Assembly: GCF_900143265.1 (NCBI RefSeq)
Contig: NZ_FRDJ01000006.1
Span: 1-64,000 of the forward strand
DNA length: 64,000 nucleotides
From: Fervidobacterium gondwanense DSM 13020
GTDB lineage: Bacteria; Thermotogota; Thermotogae; Thermotogales; Fervidobacteriaceae
Direction of reading: 5' to 3'
The notes under the pieces were generated by a model that was not told the DNA's origin, made no database searches, and saw only the letters and a list, made by a program, of their open reading frames with translations. A program made the position numbers and the translations under genes. Shown piece by piece: positions 1 through 7,924 of this stretch; position 1 is the first letter of the stretch, and each line of letters opens with the position of its first letter.

Positions 1-1
1 A

Positions 2-217
2 ACGAAAAAAGGGAACAAGTATCTAAGAACATACCTAGTAATGGCAGCGAACGGAGTAAAGACATACGATCCTGTATACAAAGAATATTATCGCAAAAAG
101 TACGCAGAAGCAACAACACACAAACACATGAGAGCGCTAATATTAACTGCAAGGAAATTAGTAAATTTAGTGTATTATTTACTAAAGAACAACGTACCGT
201 ATGTACCGATGAAATAG
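2..217 (+). CDS. IS110-family transposase, C-terminal fragment (cut by window edge)
   Basis: The frame enters from the left edge and encodes the last 71 residues of a transposase of the IS110/IS116/IS902 type (Transposase_20 region). The C-terminal pattern KKGNKYLRTYLVMAA, then YYRKKYAE and a closing ARKLVNLVYYLLK helix, is typical of this DEDD-type site-specific transposase, which moves circular elements without making target duplications. The protein ends at a TAG, and no frame break is visible in the part shown. The rest of the gene lies outside the window, so I cannot say whether the element is intact. IS110 elements lack standard terminal inverted repeats, so the right end of the element cannot be placed from sequence alone; it should lie somewhere in 218-540. 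Confidence 0.8.
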   Translation, partial: TKKGNKYLRTYLVMAANGVKTYDPVYKEYYRKKYAEATTHKHMRALILTARKLVNLVYYLLKNNVPYVPMK

Positions 218-274
218 GTAAAAAGAACGAAATCAAGTATGTGAAGAATGAAAGTGAAATATTAAGTTATTGAA

Positions 275-312
275 AGTCAAAGTGTTGACTAGGTTTTTTA
301 TTTTTCTATTTT
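275..312 (+). terminator. Possible terminator after transposase
   Basis: A 6-bp stem (AGTCAA at 275-280, TTGACT at 285-290) with a 4-base loop is followed by AGG and long T runs. The stem is short and has few G-C pairs, which is weak for a thermophile, so this is only a candidate for ending transposase transcription. Confidence 0.3.
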
Positions 313-428
313 TTCTCCTCTTGACTTATTACCGGAAATCTTTTAAATGGTGTGGAAACGGTGTAGCCCCCCAATTTTACAAAGCCGTATCTTTTTTGGT
401 ACAGTGATATTATACTACAAATTCGTCC

Positions 429-496
429 CGTAATGCAAATATGTTTACTTGAACAAACAATATTATACAGAAAATAGCAAGAATTATTGCATTACG
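429..496. repeat. 10-bp inverted repeat before HD gene
   Basis: CGTAATGCAA at 429-438 is repeated as its exact reverse complement at 487-496, with 48 bases between. It lies upstream of the probable -10 box of the HD gene. It could be an operator pair or part of an element end; nothing in the sequence decides between these. Confidence 0.4.
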
Positions 497-552
497 TTTT
501 TATATTTCCAACTTTTGTGGTAAAATAAAAGCGTGAATTGGAGGTGGTGGGT

Positions 553-2049
553 GTGTATTACAAAGTTTCTCGCGATCCAATTTATTCGGAAATCATGCTG
601 TACCCTATTGAAATAATAACAATAGACACCAAAGCGATGCAAAGGTTAAGATATCTTAGTCAGCTTGTTGGAGCTGAATATGTGTATCCAGGCGCAACGC
701 ATACGAGGTTCGCTCATTCCTTGGGTGTTATGCACTTATCCGGTGTTTATGCTGAGCATCTATATGACACACCTGACAAAGTAAGAGTTTTACGCCTTGC
801 CGGTTTGCTCCACGACATAGGACATGGTCCTTTTAGCCATCAATTCGATGATGTTGTTTACAAAAGGTTGGGCTTCAAAGATGGACATGATGATTTTAGG
901 ATGAGACTCCTGAGAGAATATTTTCCAAAAGAATTGACAAGAAAGTATGAAGAGGCCCCTTCTCAGTTAAAGAGAGCAATAGTTGAAGACTTAGAAATAA
1001 CACTCGGGCAGATTTCCGAAAATATGACAGAGAACTTCGCACAATTGATGGAAGAGATAATCAAAGTATATGAAGGAGAGAGTTCTGGAACAATAGATTT
1101 CGCTATTGTCCAAGGACCACTCGGTGCTGATAGGCTAGATTTTGTGCTGAGGGATTCATATTATGCCGGAACAAGAGGGTTTGGCACTGGTGCAATAGAT
1201 AGGCTGATACGCAACTCAATGATAGTTGAACGCGATGGAAAGGAAATTTTGGCCTATGATTCAAAAGTTGTGGACGAAATTTATACAATACTTTTTGGAA
1301 GATTTATGATGTACAAAAATGTCTATTTTCATAAGACTTCCAGAGCCGCAGATATGATGATACAAGAACTTTTGGATCTCTCTTACAAAGCACTCAGATT
1401 AGATGAAAGAGTGCCAAATTTGGAAACTTTCCTCGATCTAACAGACCAAACAATTATCAATGAAGTGATATTCAACTTTTACAACCTTGTCCAGCAGTAC
1501 GGTGGAGATGAGGAAACAAAGCAAGCACTGTTAAAGTATGAAATCGATCTACAACCACTTGAACTTGATATAGTCATGGCTTATGAAATCATCGAAAGAT
1601 TAAAATCGAGAAATCTCTGGAAGGTTGTTCTGGAAACGCCGTTTTCCATTGAGGGTGTAGATCCAACATTGGTGAGTCAAGGAATCGCAAGCGACTTGCT
1701 CCAAAAGATTCGTTTAAGGCTTGAAAGAGCAATCGAAATAGCTGATGAAGAGGACAAGAAAGTTATAAAACATGTCATGAGCAATTTCGATGAGATATTC
1801 AGAATCGATACACCATACAAACTCACAGTTGTGCATCCGGAAGAATTTTTGAGAAGCAATATATACATAATCAAGAAACATCATCTCATGACTTTTGAAG
1901 AGTACGTCCGTTCATATCCCGCATATAATTTCATGAAGAGTAATCTTATTCAAATAATAAGAATTTATGTTACAAAAGACATAAGGGAAATTCTTGAAAA
2001 ATACAAAATCTTGCCAGAGACAACTATGGAAATAACAACTCGCTGGTAA
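553..2049 (+). CDS. HD-domain phosphohydrolase (COG1078/SAMHD1-like)
   Basis: This 498-residue soluble protein belongs to the HD superfamily of metal-dependent phosphohydrolases, close to the dGTPase/SAMHD1 group of dNTP triphosphohydrolases. The metal-binding set is intact: H55 in AHSLGVMHL, H87-D88 in LLHDIGHGPFSH, and D193 in GADRLDFVLRD. The likely reaction is removal of phosphate from a nucleotide, but the substrate cannot be read from sequence. An in-frame TTG lies at 538, but GGAGGTG at 540-546 is a ribosome site that would overlap it, so I place the start at GTG 553 (six-base spacing). It opens the cluster that continues with coaX 33 bases downstream. Confidence 0.85.
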   Translation: MYYKVSRDPIYSEIMLYPIEIITIDTKAMQRLRYLSQLVGAEYVYPGATHTRFAHSLGVMHLSGVYAEHLYDTPDKVRVLRLAGLLHDIGHGPFSHQFDDVVYKRLGFKDGHDDFRMRLLREYFPKELTRKYEEAPSQLKRAIVEDLEITLGQISENMTENFAQLMEEIIKVYEGESSGTIDFAIVQGPLGADRLDFVLRDSYYAGTRGFGTGAIDRLIRNSMIVERDGKEILAYDSKVVDEIYTILFGRFMMYKNVYFHKTSRAADMMIQELLDLSYKALRLDERVPNLETFLDLTDQTIINEVIFNFYNLVQQYGGDEETKQALLKYEIDLQPLELDIVMAYEIIERLKSRNLWKVVLETPFSIEGVDPTLVSQGIASDLLQKIRLRLERAIEIADEEDKKVIKHVMSNFDEIFRIDTPYKLTVVHPEEFLRSNIYIIKKHHLMTFEEYVRSYPAYNFMKSNLIQIIRIYVTKDIREILEKYKILPETTMEITTRW

Positions 2050-2082
2050 GTTGGAAAAATCTTGAAAAAGGTGGTTGGTTAA

Positions 2083-2838
2083 ATGGTCCTCCTCTTTGAC
2101 GTTGGCAATACTCATACAACGGTTGCCTTAACTCGAAACGGCAAGGAATTTGAGAAATATAGACTATCAACGGTACGCTATGAGACAGAAGATGAGCTGT
2201 ATGCATTCTTGAAGAGCTTTTACAAAGAATATATTGAAAACATTCCTATTGTTGTTTCTTCTGTCGTGCCTTCTATGAACGTGATTTTTGAGTATTTTGC
2301 AGAAAAGTACGGAAATGGGCAAGTGTATTTCGTCAGCGCACTTGGATATGATAAGATTAAATGGAATGTCTCTTATCCAAAAGAAATTGGTGCTGACAGG
2401 GTTGCCGATGTCATAGCCGCTTACAAAGACTATGGAGAAAATTGTATCGTCATTGACTACGGTACAGCTATAACTATCGAGGTTATCAAAGACGGTTCGT
2501 ATGAAGGCGGGGCGATATTACCTGGCTTTGCGATGATGATAAACGCGCTTTTCAAAGGTACAGCTAAATTGCCTCTTGTTGAAATCAAGCCATATAATGG
2601 ATTCATCGGAAAAGATACAGAATCAAACATACAAATAGGAACAATAAATGCAACCGTGGGAGCTATCAAATACGTTATCGAAAACATAGTGAAAGAATAT
2701 CAGACTCAACCAGTTATAATTCATACAGGTGGTCAGTCTGTTTTTGTGAAAGATATTGTTGAAGGAATAGTTGATAAAGATTTGACACTGAAAGGGATGT
2801 ACTATTTCTATGAGGAAACGAAAAATTCTACTCGTTAA
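2083..2838 (+). CDS. coaX: Type III pantothenate kinase
   Basis: CoaX phosphorylates pantothenate with ATP in the first step of coenzyme A synthesis. It is an ASKHA-fold enzyme, recognised by the N-terminal phosphate motif DVGNTHTTVAL, the central GADRVADVIAAY segment with the conserved Asp, DYGTAITIEVI, and GGAILPG. At 251 residues it is the usual length. The ATG at 2083 is preceded by AAAGGTGG. Its last 29 bases overlap the start of the radical SAM gene, which suggests translational coupling. The genome also uses panB (28476) to make pantoate for the same pathway, although the two genes are far apart. Confidence 0.95.
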   Translation: MVLLFDVGNTHTTVALTRNGKEFEKYRLSTVRYETEDELYAFLKSFYKEYIENIPIVVSSVVPSMNVIFEYFAEKYGNGQVYFVSALGYDKIKWNVSYPKEIGADRVADVIAAYKDYGENCIVIDYGTAITIEVIKDGSYEGGAILPGFAMMINALFKGTAKLPLVEIKPYNGFIGKDTESNIQIGTINATVGAIKYVIENIVKEYQTQPVIIHTGGQSVFVKDIVEGIVDKDLTLKGMYYFYEETKNSTR

Positions 2839-4168
2839 CCCTTGGATAGAAGACTTTGCAGCTTACGACTTTTGGCTTAAACCTTTAGGCTTATTATATG
2901 TTGGAAGTTTTCTCAAGAAGCTTGGAATAGAAGTTGACTTAATAGATTTGATGAATAGATATGATCCTTTACTCCAAAGTGAAGTGACCGTGCCAAGAGA
3001 TAAGTTCTATGGAACTGGTAAGTTTCCACACACGGTCATACCAAAACCAAAAATTCTTAGCTTCATGCCAAGAAGATACAAAAGATACGGAATGCCTGAA
3101 GAATTATTCAGAAAAATCTTGAGAGAGCATAGAGGAGAAGTAGGCTCAGCTTTTGTAACTTCTACACTGACTTACTGGTATCCCGGTTATTTCGATACGA
3201 TAAGGGTAATAAAAGAAGAACTCGACGTGCCAGTATTCTTCGGCGGTTTTTTTGTCAGAAATCAACCTCGTATAGCATTGAACTCAGGAGCCTACATTTT
3301 CACAAAAACTGATTTGAGGTTTTTGCCAAGATTTTTAAACGATGTTTTGGACTGGAACATCCCTGAAACGAATATTGACTGGTTTACTGAACTCTCACCA
3401 GCTTATGAACTTTATCAACGAATCGGTTATGTAGTGCTTTTGACGACGATTGGTTGCCCTTACAGATGTACTTATTGTATAGCACACAGAAATTGGGAAA
3501 AGATGAAATTCAAAAGTCCAGAGAAGGTTATAGAAGAGATTGAAACCTTTTCGCAAATGCATGGCGTAAAAGATATAGTTTTCTTTGATGATGCGATTCT
3601 AATAAGTAAAGAAAGACATTTTAAACCAATTCTCAGGTTGATTTTAGAAAAAGGATTGAATAAGCGTCTAAGATTCCATCTTCCAAACGGCATACATGCA
3701 AGATTGCTTGATGACGAAACTGCGCATTTGCTTTACGAAGCGAATTTTAAAACTATAAAGCTTGGGTATGAAACATCTGGAAAACTTCAGATAACCACTG
3801 GCGGAAAAGTGCGTGATGAAGATCTCGTGAGAGCTTCAGAAATTCTTCACAAAGCCGGATTTACGCACAATGAAGTGAGCGCGTATATAATGATCAATCT
3901 GCCGGGACAGTCGCCAGAAGATGTTACAAATGCAATAGATGTTTGTGCCTCGGTCGATATTGATTTCTCCGTAAATGAGTTTACGCCAATTGTTGGGACA
4001 GATATTTGGCTTGATTTGGTGAACTCTGGAAGGTTAACAGGTTTGGAAGATCCCTTGTTACTTAACAATACTGTCTTGCCTTATTGGTGGAATAATATGA
4101 CATACGAACAAATCCACGAAGTAAAAGAATATGCTAAGAATAAAAAACAGGAACTTGGCTGGAAATAA
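2810..4168 (+). CDS. B12-binding-type radical SAM protein, function unknown
   Basis: This 452-residue protein has an N-terminal cobalamin-binding-like Rossmann region (about residues 1-190, beginning KILLVNPWIEDF, with GLLYVGSFLKK) and a radical SAM barrel whose iron-sulfur ligands C216, C220 and C223 stand in GCPYRCTYC. The barrel continues with a DIVFFDDA strand and a GYETSG segment near residue 325. Proteins of this class methylate or rearrange unactivated carbons, but the substrate is not predictable here. A typical DxHxxG B12 motif is not obvious, so cobalamin may not actually bind. The gene overlaps coaX by 29 bases and precedes a membrane protein, so it is part of the same transcript. 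I do not recognise a named member. Confidence 0.8.
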   Translation: MRKRKILLVNPWIEDFAAYDFWLKPLGLLYVGSFLKKLGIEVDLIDLMNRYDPLLQSEVTVPRDKFYGTGKFPHTVIPKPKILSFMPRRYKRYGMPEELFRKILREHRGEVGSAFVTSTLTYWYPGYFDTIRVIKEELDVPVFFGGFFVRNQPRIALNSGAYIFTKTDLRFLPRFLNDVLDWNIPETNIDWFTELSPAYELYQRIGYVVLLTTIGCPYRCTYCIAHRNWEKMKFKSPEKVIEEIETFSQMHGVKDIVFFDDAILISKERHFKPILRLILEKGLNKRLRFHLPNGIHARLLDDETAHLLYEANFKTIKLGYETSGKLQITTGGKVRDEDLVRASEILHKAGFTHNEVSAYIMINLPGQSPEDVTNAIDVCASVDIDFSVNEFTPIVGTDIWLDLVNSGRLTGLEDPLLLNNTVLPYWWNNMTYEQIHEVKEYAKNKKQELGWK

Positions 4169-4207
4169 TTGAAATATTAAGAAGCATGTAAAGGGGAGGG
4201 GGATTCT

Positions 4208-4813
4208 CTGAAAGAATTATTTCTTTCCGTTACTAAGAATTTACTGTACGGTCTAATTGCTTACGTTCTGATCAGCCTACCTCGAGAGATATTACGGTGC
4301 TTGTTCTATAATTTTTTAACACCTAAGGAAAGCCGAAAAACATTGCCTTCCTTGAATCCATTTCGTTACATAGACCCTGTTGGAATTTTCGCATTCATAT
4401 TTTTTAACTTCGGCTGGACGAGAGCTCCGTTCATAGATTTTACAAAGATGAGAAAGAAAAAGCTCTTCACATATGCTTCGTTCGGAATACTTTCAAGTTT
4501 TGTTCTTGCATTCTTGTATGGTTTTTTAGCACGGATTGCTAATCCCGTATTTTTTGATGTCTTATACAGAGCGTCTTTATGGAGTTTCACTTACGGGTTA
4601 ATCTCTATCCTCCCAGTACCACCACTCGATGGTTCAAGGTTGCTCTTGGCTTTTCTTCCAACTAAATCGTACGAATGGTACATAAAATTCAATGTCTATG
4701 GTATTATATTTATGCTTGGACTACTGGTATTGTGGATTTTGCCACTGATAATGCAGCCGTTAGTCATTTTTATCACAACTGTTACAAACTATATTGTTTT
4801 TGGAAACTGGTAA
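4208..4813 (+). CDS. Catalytically degenerate M50 (site-2 protease-like) membrane protein
   Basis: The protein aligns by motif with the YwhC-type M50 site-2 proteases: SLNPFRYIDPVG matches the LNPxxHIDPxG segment, FFNFGWTRAP matches the FGWAKPVP segment, and LPVPPLDGSRLL keeps the NPxPPLDG Asp. The zinc motif HExxH is replaced by R-E-I-L-R at about residues 26-30, so both His ligands are Arg (CGA and CGG). The Glu remains. Proteolysis is therefore unlikely; a scaffold or binding role is an inference. Four or so hydrophobic segments suggest an integral membrane protein of 201 residues. The only start with a ribosome site (GGGAGGGGG, 4194-4202) is CTG at 4208; the next candidate, TTG at 4301, has none and would remove the motif region. 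It lies before the coiled-coil/ZapA pair. Confidence 0.75.
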   Translation: MKELFLSVTKNLLYGLIAYVLISLPREILRCLFYNFLTPKESRKTLPSLNPFRYIDPVGIFAFIFFNFGWTRAPFIDFTKMRKKKLFTYASFGILSSFVLAFLYGFLARIANPVFFDVLYRASLWSFTYGLISILPVPPLDGSRLLLAFLPTKSYEWYIKFNVYGIIFMLGLLVLWILPLIMQPLVIFITTVTNYIVFGNW

Positions 4814-4834
4814 AACGCAAGGGGGCGTGGTATA

Positions 4835-5086
4835 ATGAATGAAAAAGCGCAAGAACTCGAGAGATTGGTTGAAGGTATTGTTACGAGTTATACGGAACTT
4901 AAGAAGGAAAATGAAAAGCTCTGGAATGAGCTCAATAGAGCTATTGAGAAGATAAGTGAGTTGGAGCGCGAAAAGAATCATCTGGAAAGTTTGCTCAGGA
5001 ACAATGAGGAAATAATAAACAAATTGGTCGTCAGGGTTAAAGACCTGATGAGGATATTGGAAGTGAGCGAACATGAGGAAAGTTAA
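4835..5086 (+). CDS. Small coiled-coil protein (ZapB-like by context)
   Basis: This 83-residue protein is almost entirely heptad coiled coil, with ELERLVEGI, ELKKENEKLWNEL and ISELEREKNHLESLL patterns. It has no membrane segment. The next gene is a ZapA-type cell-division protein whose ATG lies inside its last codons (14-base overlap), so the two are probably made together. ZapB is also a short coiled coil that works with ZapA at the division ring, so a similar role is reasonable, but sequence similarity among coiled coils is not proof. A good ribosome site (GGGGGCG, 4821-4827) precedes the ATG. Confidence 0.6.
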   Translation: MNEKAQELERLVEGIVTSYTELKKENEKLWNELNRAIEKISELEREKNHLESLLRNNEEIINKLVVRVKDLMRILEVSEHEES

Positions 5087-5333
5087 AATATCGGTTTTTG
5101 GAAAAGACTATGAGTTCGCCACTGACGGTTCTGATGAATTGATAGATTATGTACAAAAGAGGCTCAGAGAACTTCAAGTGACTTATAGATCACTTTACGA
5201 AGAAATTCCTTTTGATGAACTCTTGGTGTTAATCGTCTGTGACCTGCTTGAACAAGAATACAACTCACAAAGACAAATTGACGAACTATACATGCGAGTA
5301 AAAGAAAAAATAAAGCTTCTGGAGGGAAGATAA
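5073..5333 (+). CDS. zapA: ZapA-like cell division protein
   Basis: The 86-residue protein has the ZapA layout: an N-terminal strand segment KISVFGKDYEF, then two helices rich in DELIDYVQKRL and EIPFDELLVLIVCDLLEQE. ZapA binds FtsZ polymers and bundles them at the future division site in the cytoplasm. The overlap with the preceding coiled-coil gene and closeness to murI fit a role in division and wall synthesis. The family is short and poorly conserved, so the call rests on the beginning, the length and the helix pattern. Confidence 0.75.
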   Translation: MRKVKISVFGKDYEFATDGSDELIDYVQKRLRELQVTYRSLYEEIPFDELLVLIVCDLLEQEYNSQRQIDELYMRVKEKIKLLEGR

Positions 5334-5338
5334 GATAG

Positions 5339-6145
5339 ATGACTATTGGATTGTTTGACTCAGGAATTGGTGGTCTCTCGGTTTTAAAAAAGCTAATTGA
5401 GACGCTACCGGCCCATTATATTTACGTAGCGGATACCCTTCGTGCCCCATACGGTACGAAATCAAAAGAGACAATAGAAACTTTTAGCCGTGAAATAATC
5501 GGCTTTTTGGTGGAACGAAAAGTCGAGCGGATATTTGCCGCTTGTAATACGTCTGACTCAACGTTAGCAAAATACAGGCACGCGTTCAAAATACCATACC
5601 ACAGTATAATACAAGCTGGCGTTAACGCATCTAAATATGACCGCGTTGCAGTCATAGGTACTCACACAACAGTTCAAAGTGGCATCTACAAACATGCATT
5701 GGAAGAGAGAGGCAAAAAGGTATCGCAAAGACCAGCTCAGTTGTTCGTATCTCTCGTTGAAGAAGGTATCTTTTATGGAAATATGGTAGAGGCTGTTGTA
5801 AAGTTCTATCTTGAACCTTTCAGAAGATTTAAACCTGATGAGCTAATTTTGGGCTGTACGCATTTTCCTTTCTTGAAAGACATAATATCAAGGGTTATGG
5901 AAAATGTTAGGATCATAGATCCTGCCGATGAGATGGTGAGAGAAGTGATACATCTTGTCGGAAGTGGAAAACCTTTCGTAGAATTTTATGTTACTGGAAA
6001 CCCTGAGGAGTTTGAAAAGAAATTGAAGAAAATAGGGTTCAGGCACCCATACCAAGTCAAACACTTAGAGGTGTCTCAACTTGAACAGAAGGTGATCTAC
6101 TTTGAAAGAGCTTGTGATATTGACAGGGTACTCGGGAGCGGGTAA
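5339..6145 (+). CDS. murI: Glutamate racemase
   Basis: MurI interconverts L- and D-glutamate to supply D-Glu for peptidoglycan. Both catalytic cysteines are present, C69 in AACNTSDS and C173 in LGCTHFPFL, together with the N-terminal FDSGIGGLSVL containing the catalytic Asp-Ser. Length (268 residues) is normal. The segment after the first Cys reads NTSDS where most homologues have NTATA or NTASA, a mild deviation. The last 44 bases overlap rapZ, so the two are translated from one message. GGAGGG at 5321-5326 is the likely ribosome site, somewhat far (12 bases) from the ATG. Confidence 0.93.
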   Translation: MTIGLFDSGIGGLSVLKKLIETLPAHYIYVADTLRAPYGTKSKETIETFSREIIGFLVERKVERIFAACNTSDSTLAKYRHAFKIPYHSIIQAGVNASKYDRVAVIGTHTTVQSGIYKHALEERGKKVSQRPAQLFVSLVEEGIFYGNMVEAVVKFYLEPFRRFKPDELILGCTHFPFLKDIISRVMENVRIIDPADEMVREVIHLVGSGKPFVEFYVTGNPEEFEKKLKKIGFRHPYQVKHLEVSQLEQKVIYFERACDIDRVLGSG

Positions 6146-6950
6146 GTCAACAGCAGCAGGGCTTCTTGAAGATCTTGGATTCTTTTGCATAGATAATCTT
6201 CCGCCAGAGGTCGCTTATCAAGTTGCAAGCATTGTACTCCCGAGTGTAGAGAAGCTTGCAATAGTTATTGACGTAAGGGGATACATGTTCGGAAATGTTA
6301 TCAAAGCGATAAAAGATGTAAAAGAGAGATTTCCATTTACGAAAATCGTTTTCTTAACAACAAAGAAGGAAATCCTTATTCAGCGTTTTGCGCACACCAG
6401 GCGTTCTCACCCACTTTCTAAACAGACAACTTCCATATCCGAGGCAATAGATCTGGAAACTGAAATGATGAAGGATGTTTTCGACATCGCTGATATCTTG
6501 ATAGATACTTCTCAACTCAACCCCCACCAACTTCGTGAAAAGCTTACAATGTTGCTCGAAAGTAAACAACCAACTGGTTTTACTGTTCACGTGATAAGCT
6601 TTGGTTTTAAATACGGCATACCGTTGGATGCCGATTTTGTTTTTGACGCAAGATTTTTCCCAAATCCCTTCTATATTCAAGAACTTCGCTCAAAAGATGG
6701 ACGCAACGAGGAAGTGAAAGAATTTCTAAGGAACGTCGACGGGGTAAACGAATATGTAGAGAAGATCAGAAGCATCTTAGAATTTGCTATAGCTCGCTAC
6801 AGAACTGAAGGCAGAAAAGAAATCACAGTTGCCGTAGGCTGTACGGGAGGACGCCACAGGTCTGTATACTTTGCTGAAGAATTATCAAAAGTCTTTGAAA
6901 ATGCGGGATACGAAACAACGGTTGAGCATAGGGATGTGGCTCTCGGATGA
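6102..6950 (+). CDS. rapZ: RNase adapter / nucleotide-binding protein RapZ
   Basis: RapZ (YvcJ) is a P-loop protein with Walker A GYSGAGKST at residues 9-17 and the C-terminal GCTGGRHRSV motif of the RNA- and metabolite-binding half. In enterobacteria it steers RNase E to the small RNA GlmZ and so controls glucosamine-6-phosphate synthesis; in other bacteria its partner is less clear. The TTG start at 6102 lies within murI and is preceded by AGAAGGTGAT. The rapZ-yvcK-whiA order is a conserved trio in many Gram-positive bacteria and Thermotogae, linking wall-precursor supply, central carbon flux and division. Length (282) is normal. Confidence 0.93.
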   Translation: MKELVILTGYSGAGKSTAAGLLEDLGFFCIDNLPPEVAYQVASIVLPSVEKLAIVIDVRGYMFGNVIKAIKDVKERFPFTKIVFLTTKKEILIQRFAHTRRSHPLSKQTTSISEAIDLETEMMKDVFDIADILIDTSQLNPHQLREKLTMLLESKQPTGFTVHVISFGFKYGIPLDADFVFDARFFPNPFYIQELRSKDGRNEEVKEFLRNVDGVNEYVEKIRSILEFAIARYRTEGRKEITVAVGCTGGRHRSVYFAEELSKVFENAGYETTVEHRDVALG

Positions 6951-7924
6951 AAGTAGTAGCAGTTGGTGGAGGCACAGGACTCTCCACGCTTTTAAGAGGG
7001 CTCAAGAATTTTGATTGTAATCTAACCGCAGTTGTCACTATAACTGACGAAGGCGGAAGCTCAGGAATACTGCGCGAAGAACTAAACGTCCCACCGCCTG
7101 GTGATATAAGAAATAACCTTGTAGCTTTGGCAAGTTCTGAAAATATCCTTAGCGCAGTTTTGAACTACAGATTTGAAAACGGATCGCTGGCGGGTCATAC
7201 TGTCGGAAATATATTGTTAGCCGCTTTAACAAAGATGACCGGTAGCTTTACCGAAGCCATTTCAAAAGTATCAGACATTTTGGCAATTAAAGGAAAGGTC
7301 TTGCCAGTCTCGTTAAAAATGGCAAGGCTTTTAGCGATATTTGAAGATGGTGAAGAAATTTGCGGTGAGACAAATATAGTAGAATATTGCAAAAGCTCAA
7401 GAAAGAGAATAAGAAAATTGACACTCGAAAACCCGGTTGAAATCAATCCCGAAGTTGAACATGCAATTGTTGAAAGTGATGCGATTATTTTTGGACCGGG
7501 AAGTTTGTATACAAGTATCATCGCCAACTTTGTGGTGGACGGTTTTTCAAACGCAGTCAAAAAATCGAAAGCCTTGAAGATTTATGTAAGTAACATAATG
7601 ACTCAGCCAGGTGAAACAGAAGGTTATACATTGAAAGACCACGTTTATGAAATAGAGAGATACCTTGGTACAAATTTAAATTATATAATACATTCATTAC
7701 CACCTGAATCTAATGTACTTGAAAGATATGCACAGAAAAGCTCGTATCCAGTAAAGATTGACATCGATGACACAAGACTTGTCGTTGGACACTTTTCACG
7801 AGTACTTTACGAGACAGAGCACAGGATAAGGCACGACTCTTTCGCAGTAGCAAATGCTATTTTTAATCTGCTAACATCAAAAATAGAAAATATTGATAAA
7901 GCACAATCAGAGGTGACAATGTGA
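6947..7924 (+). CDS. yvcK: YvcK/CofD-like gluconeogenesis factor
   Basis: YvcK belongs to the CofD-like fold and begins with the typical GGGTGLSTLLRGL loop; EGGSSGILR (positions after TDEG) and FGPGSLYTSII are further family motifs. The family binds UDP-sugars and supports wall synthesis during growth on gluconeogenic carbon. Its ATG overlaps the rapZ stop by four bases (ATGA) and its own stop overlaps the whiA GTG by four bases, a pattern of tight coupling. Length of 325 is normal. Confidence 0.93.
   Translation: MKVVAVGGGTGLSTLLRGLKNFDCNLTAVVTITDEGGSSGILREELNVPPPGDIRNNLVALASSENILSAVLNYRFENGSLAGHTVGNILLAALTKMTGSFTEAISKVSDILAIKGKVLPVSLKMARLLAIFEDGEEICGETNIVEYCKSSRKRIRKLTLENPVEINPEVEHAIVESDAIIFGPGSLYTSIIANFVVDGFSNAVKKSKALKIYVSNIMTQPGETEGYTLKDHVYEIERYLGTNLNYIIHSLPPESNVLERYAQKSSYPVKIDIDDTRLVVGHFSRVLYETEHRIRHDSFAVANAIFNLLTSKIENIDKAQSEVTM

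Larger units (their letters stand above)
218..552. other. Non-coding stretch between transposase tail and HD gene
   Basis: This stretch of 335 bases has no convincing gene. It holds a weak hairpin followed by T-rich DNA (275-312), a C-run near 366-372, and a perfect 10-base inverted repeat (429-438 and 487-496). A TAAAAT box at 521-526 lies a suitable distance before the HD gene start at 553 and may be its -10 element, but no good -35 partner is visible. The right end of the IS110 element probably lies here. Confidence 0.6.

Noticed and set aside
553-2049. HD phosphohydrolase as a CBASS- or dNTP-depletion defence gene
   Set aside because: COG1078 proteins are widespread housekeeping genes, and no defence partner is nearby; the IS110 relic beside it is not evidence.
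4301-4813. Shorter version of the M50-like protein starting at TTG 4301
   Set aside because: No ribosome site precedes it, and the family-conserved segment from residue 20 on lies upstream; the strong GGGAGGGGG fits CTG 4208.
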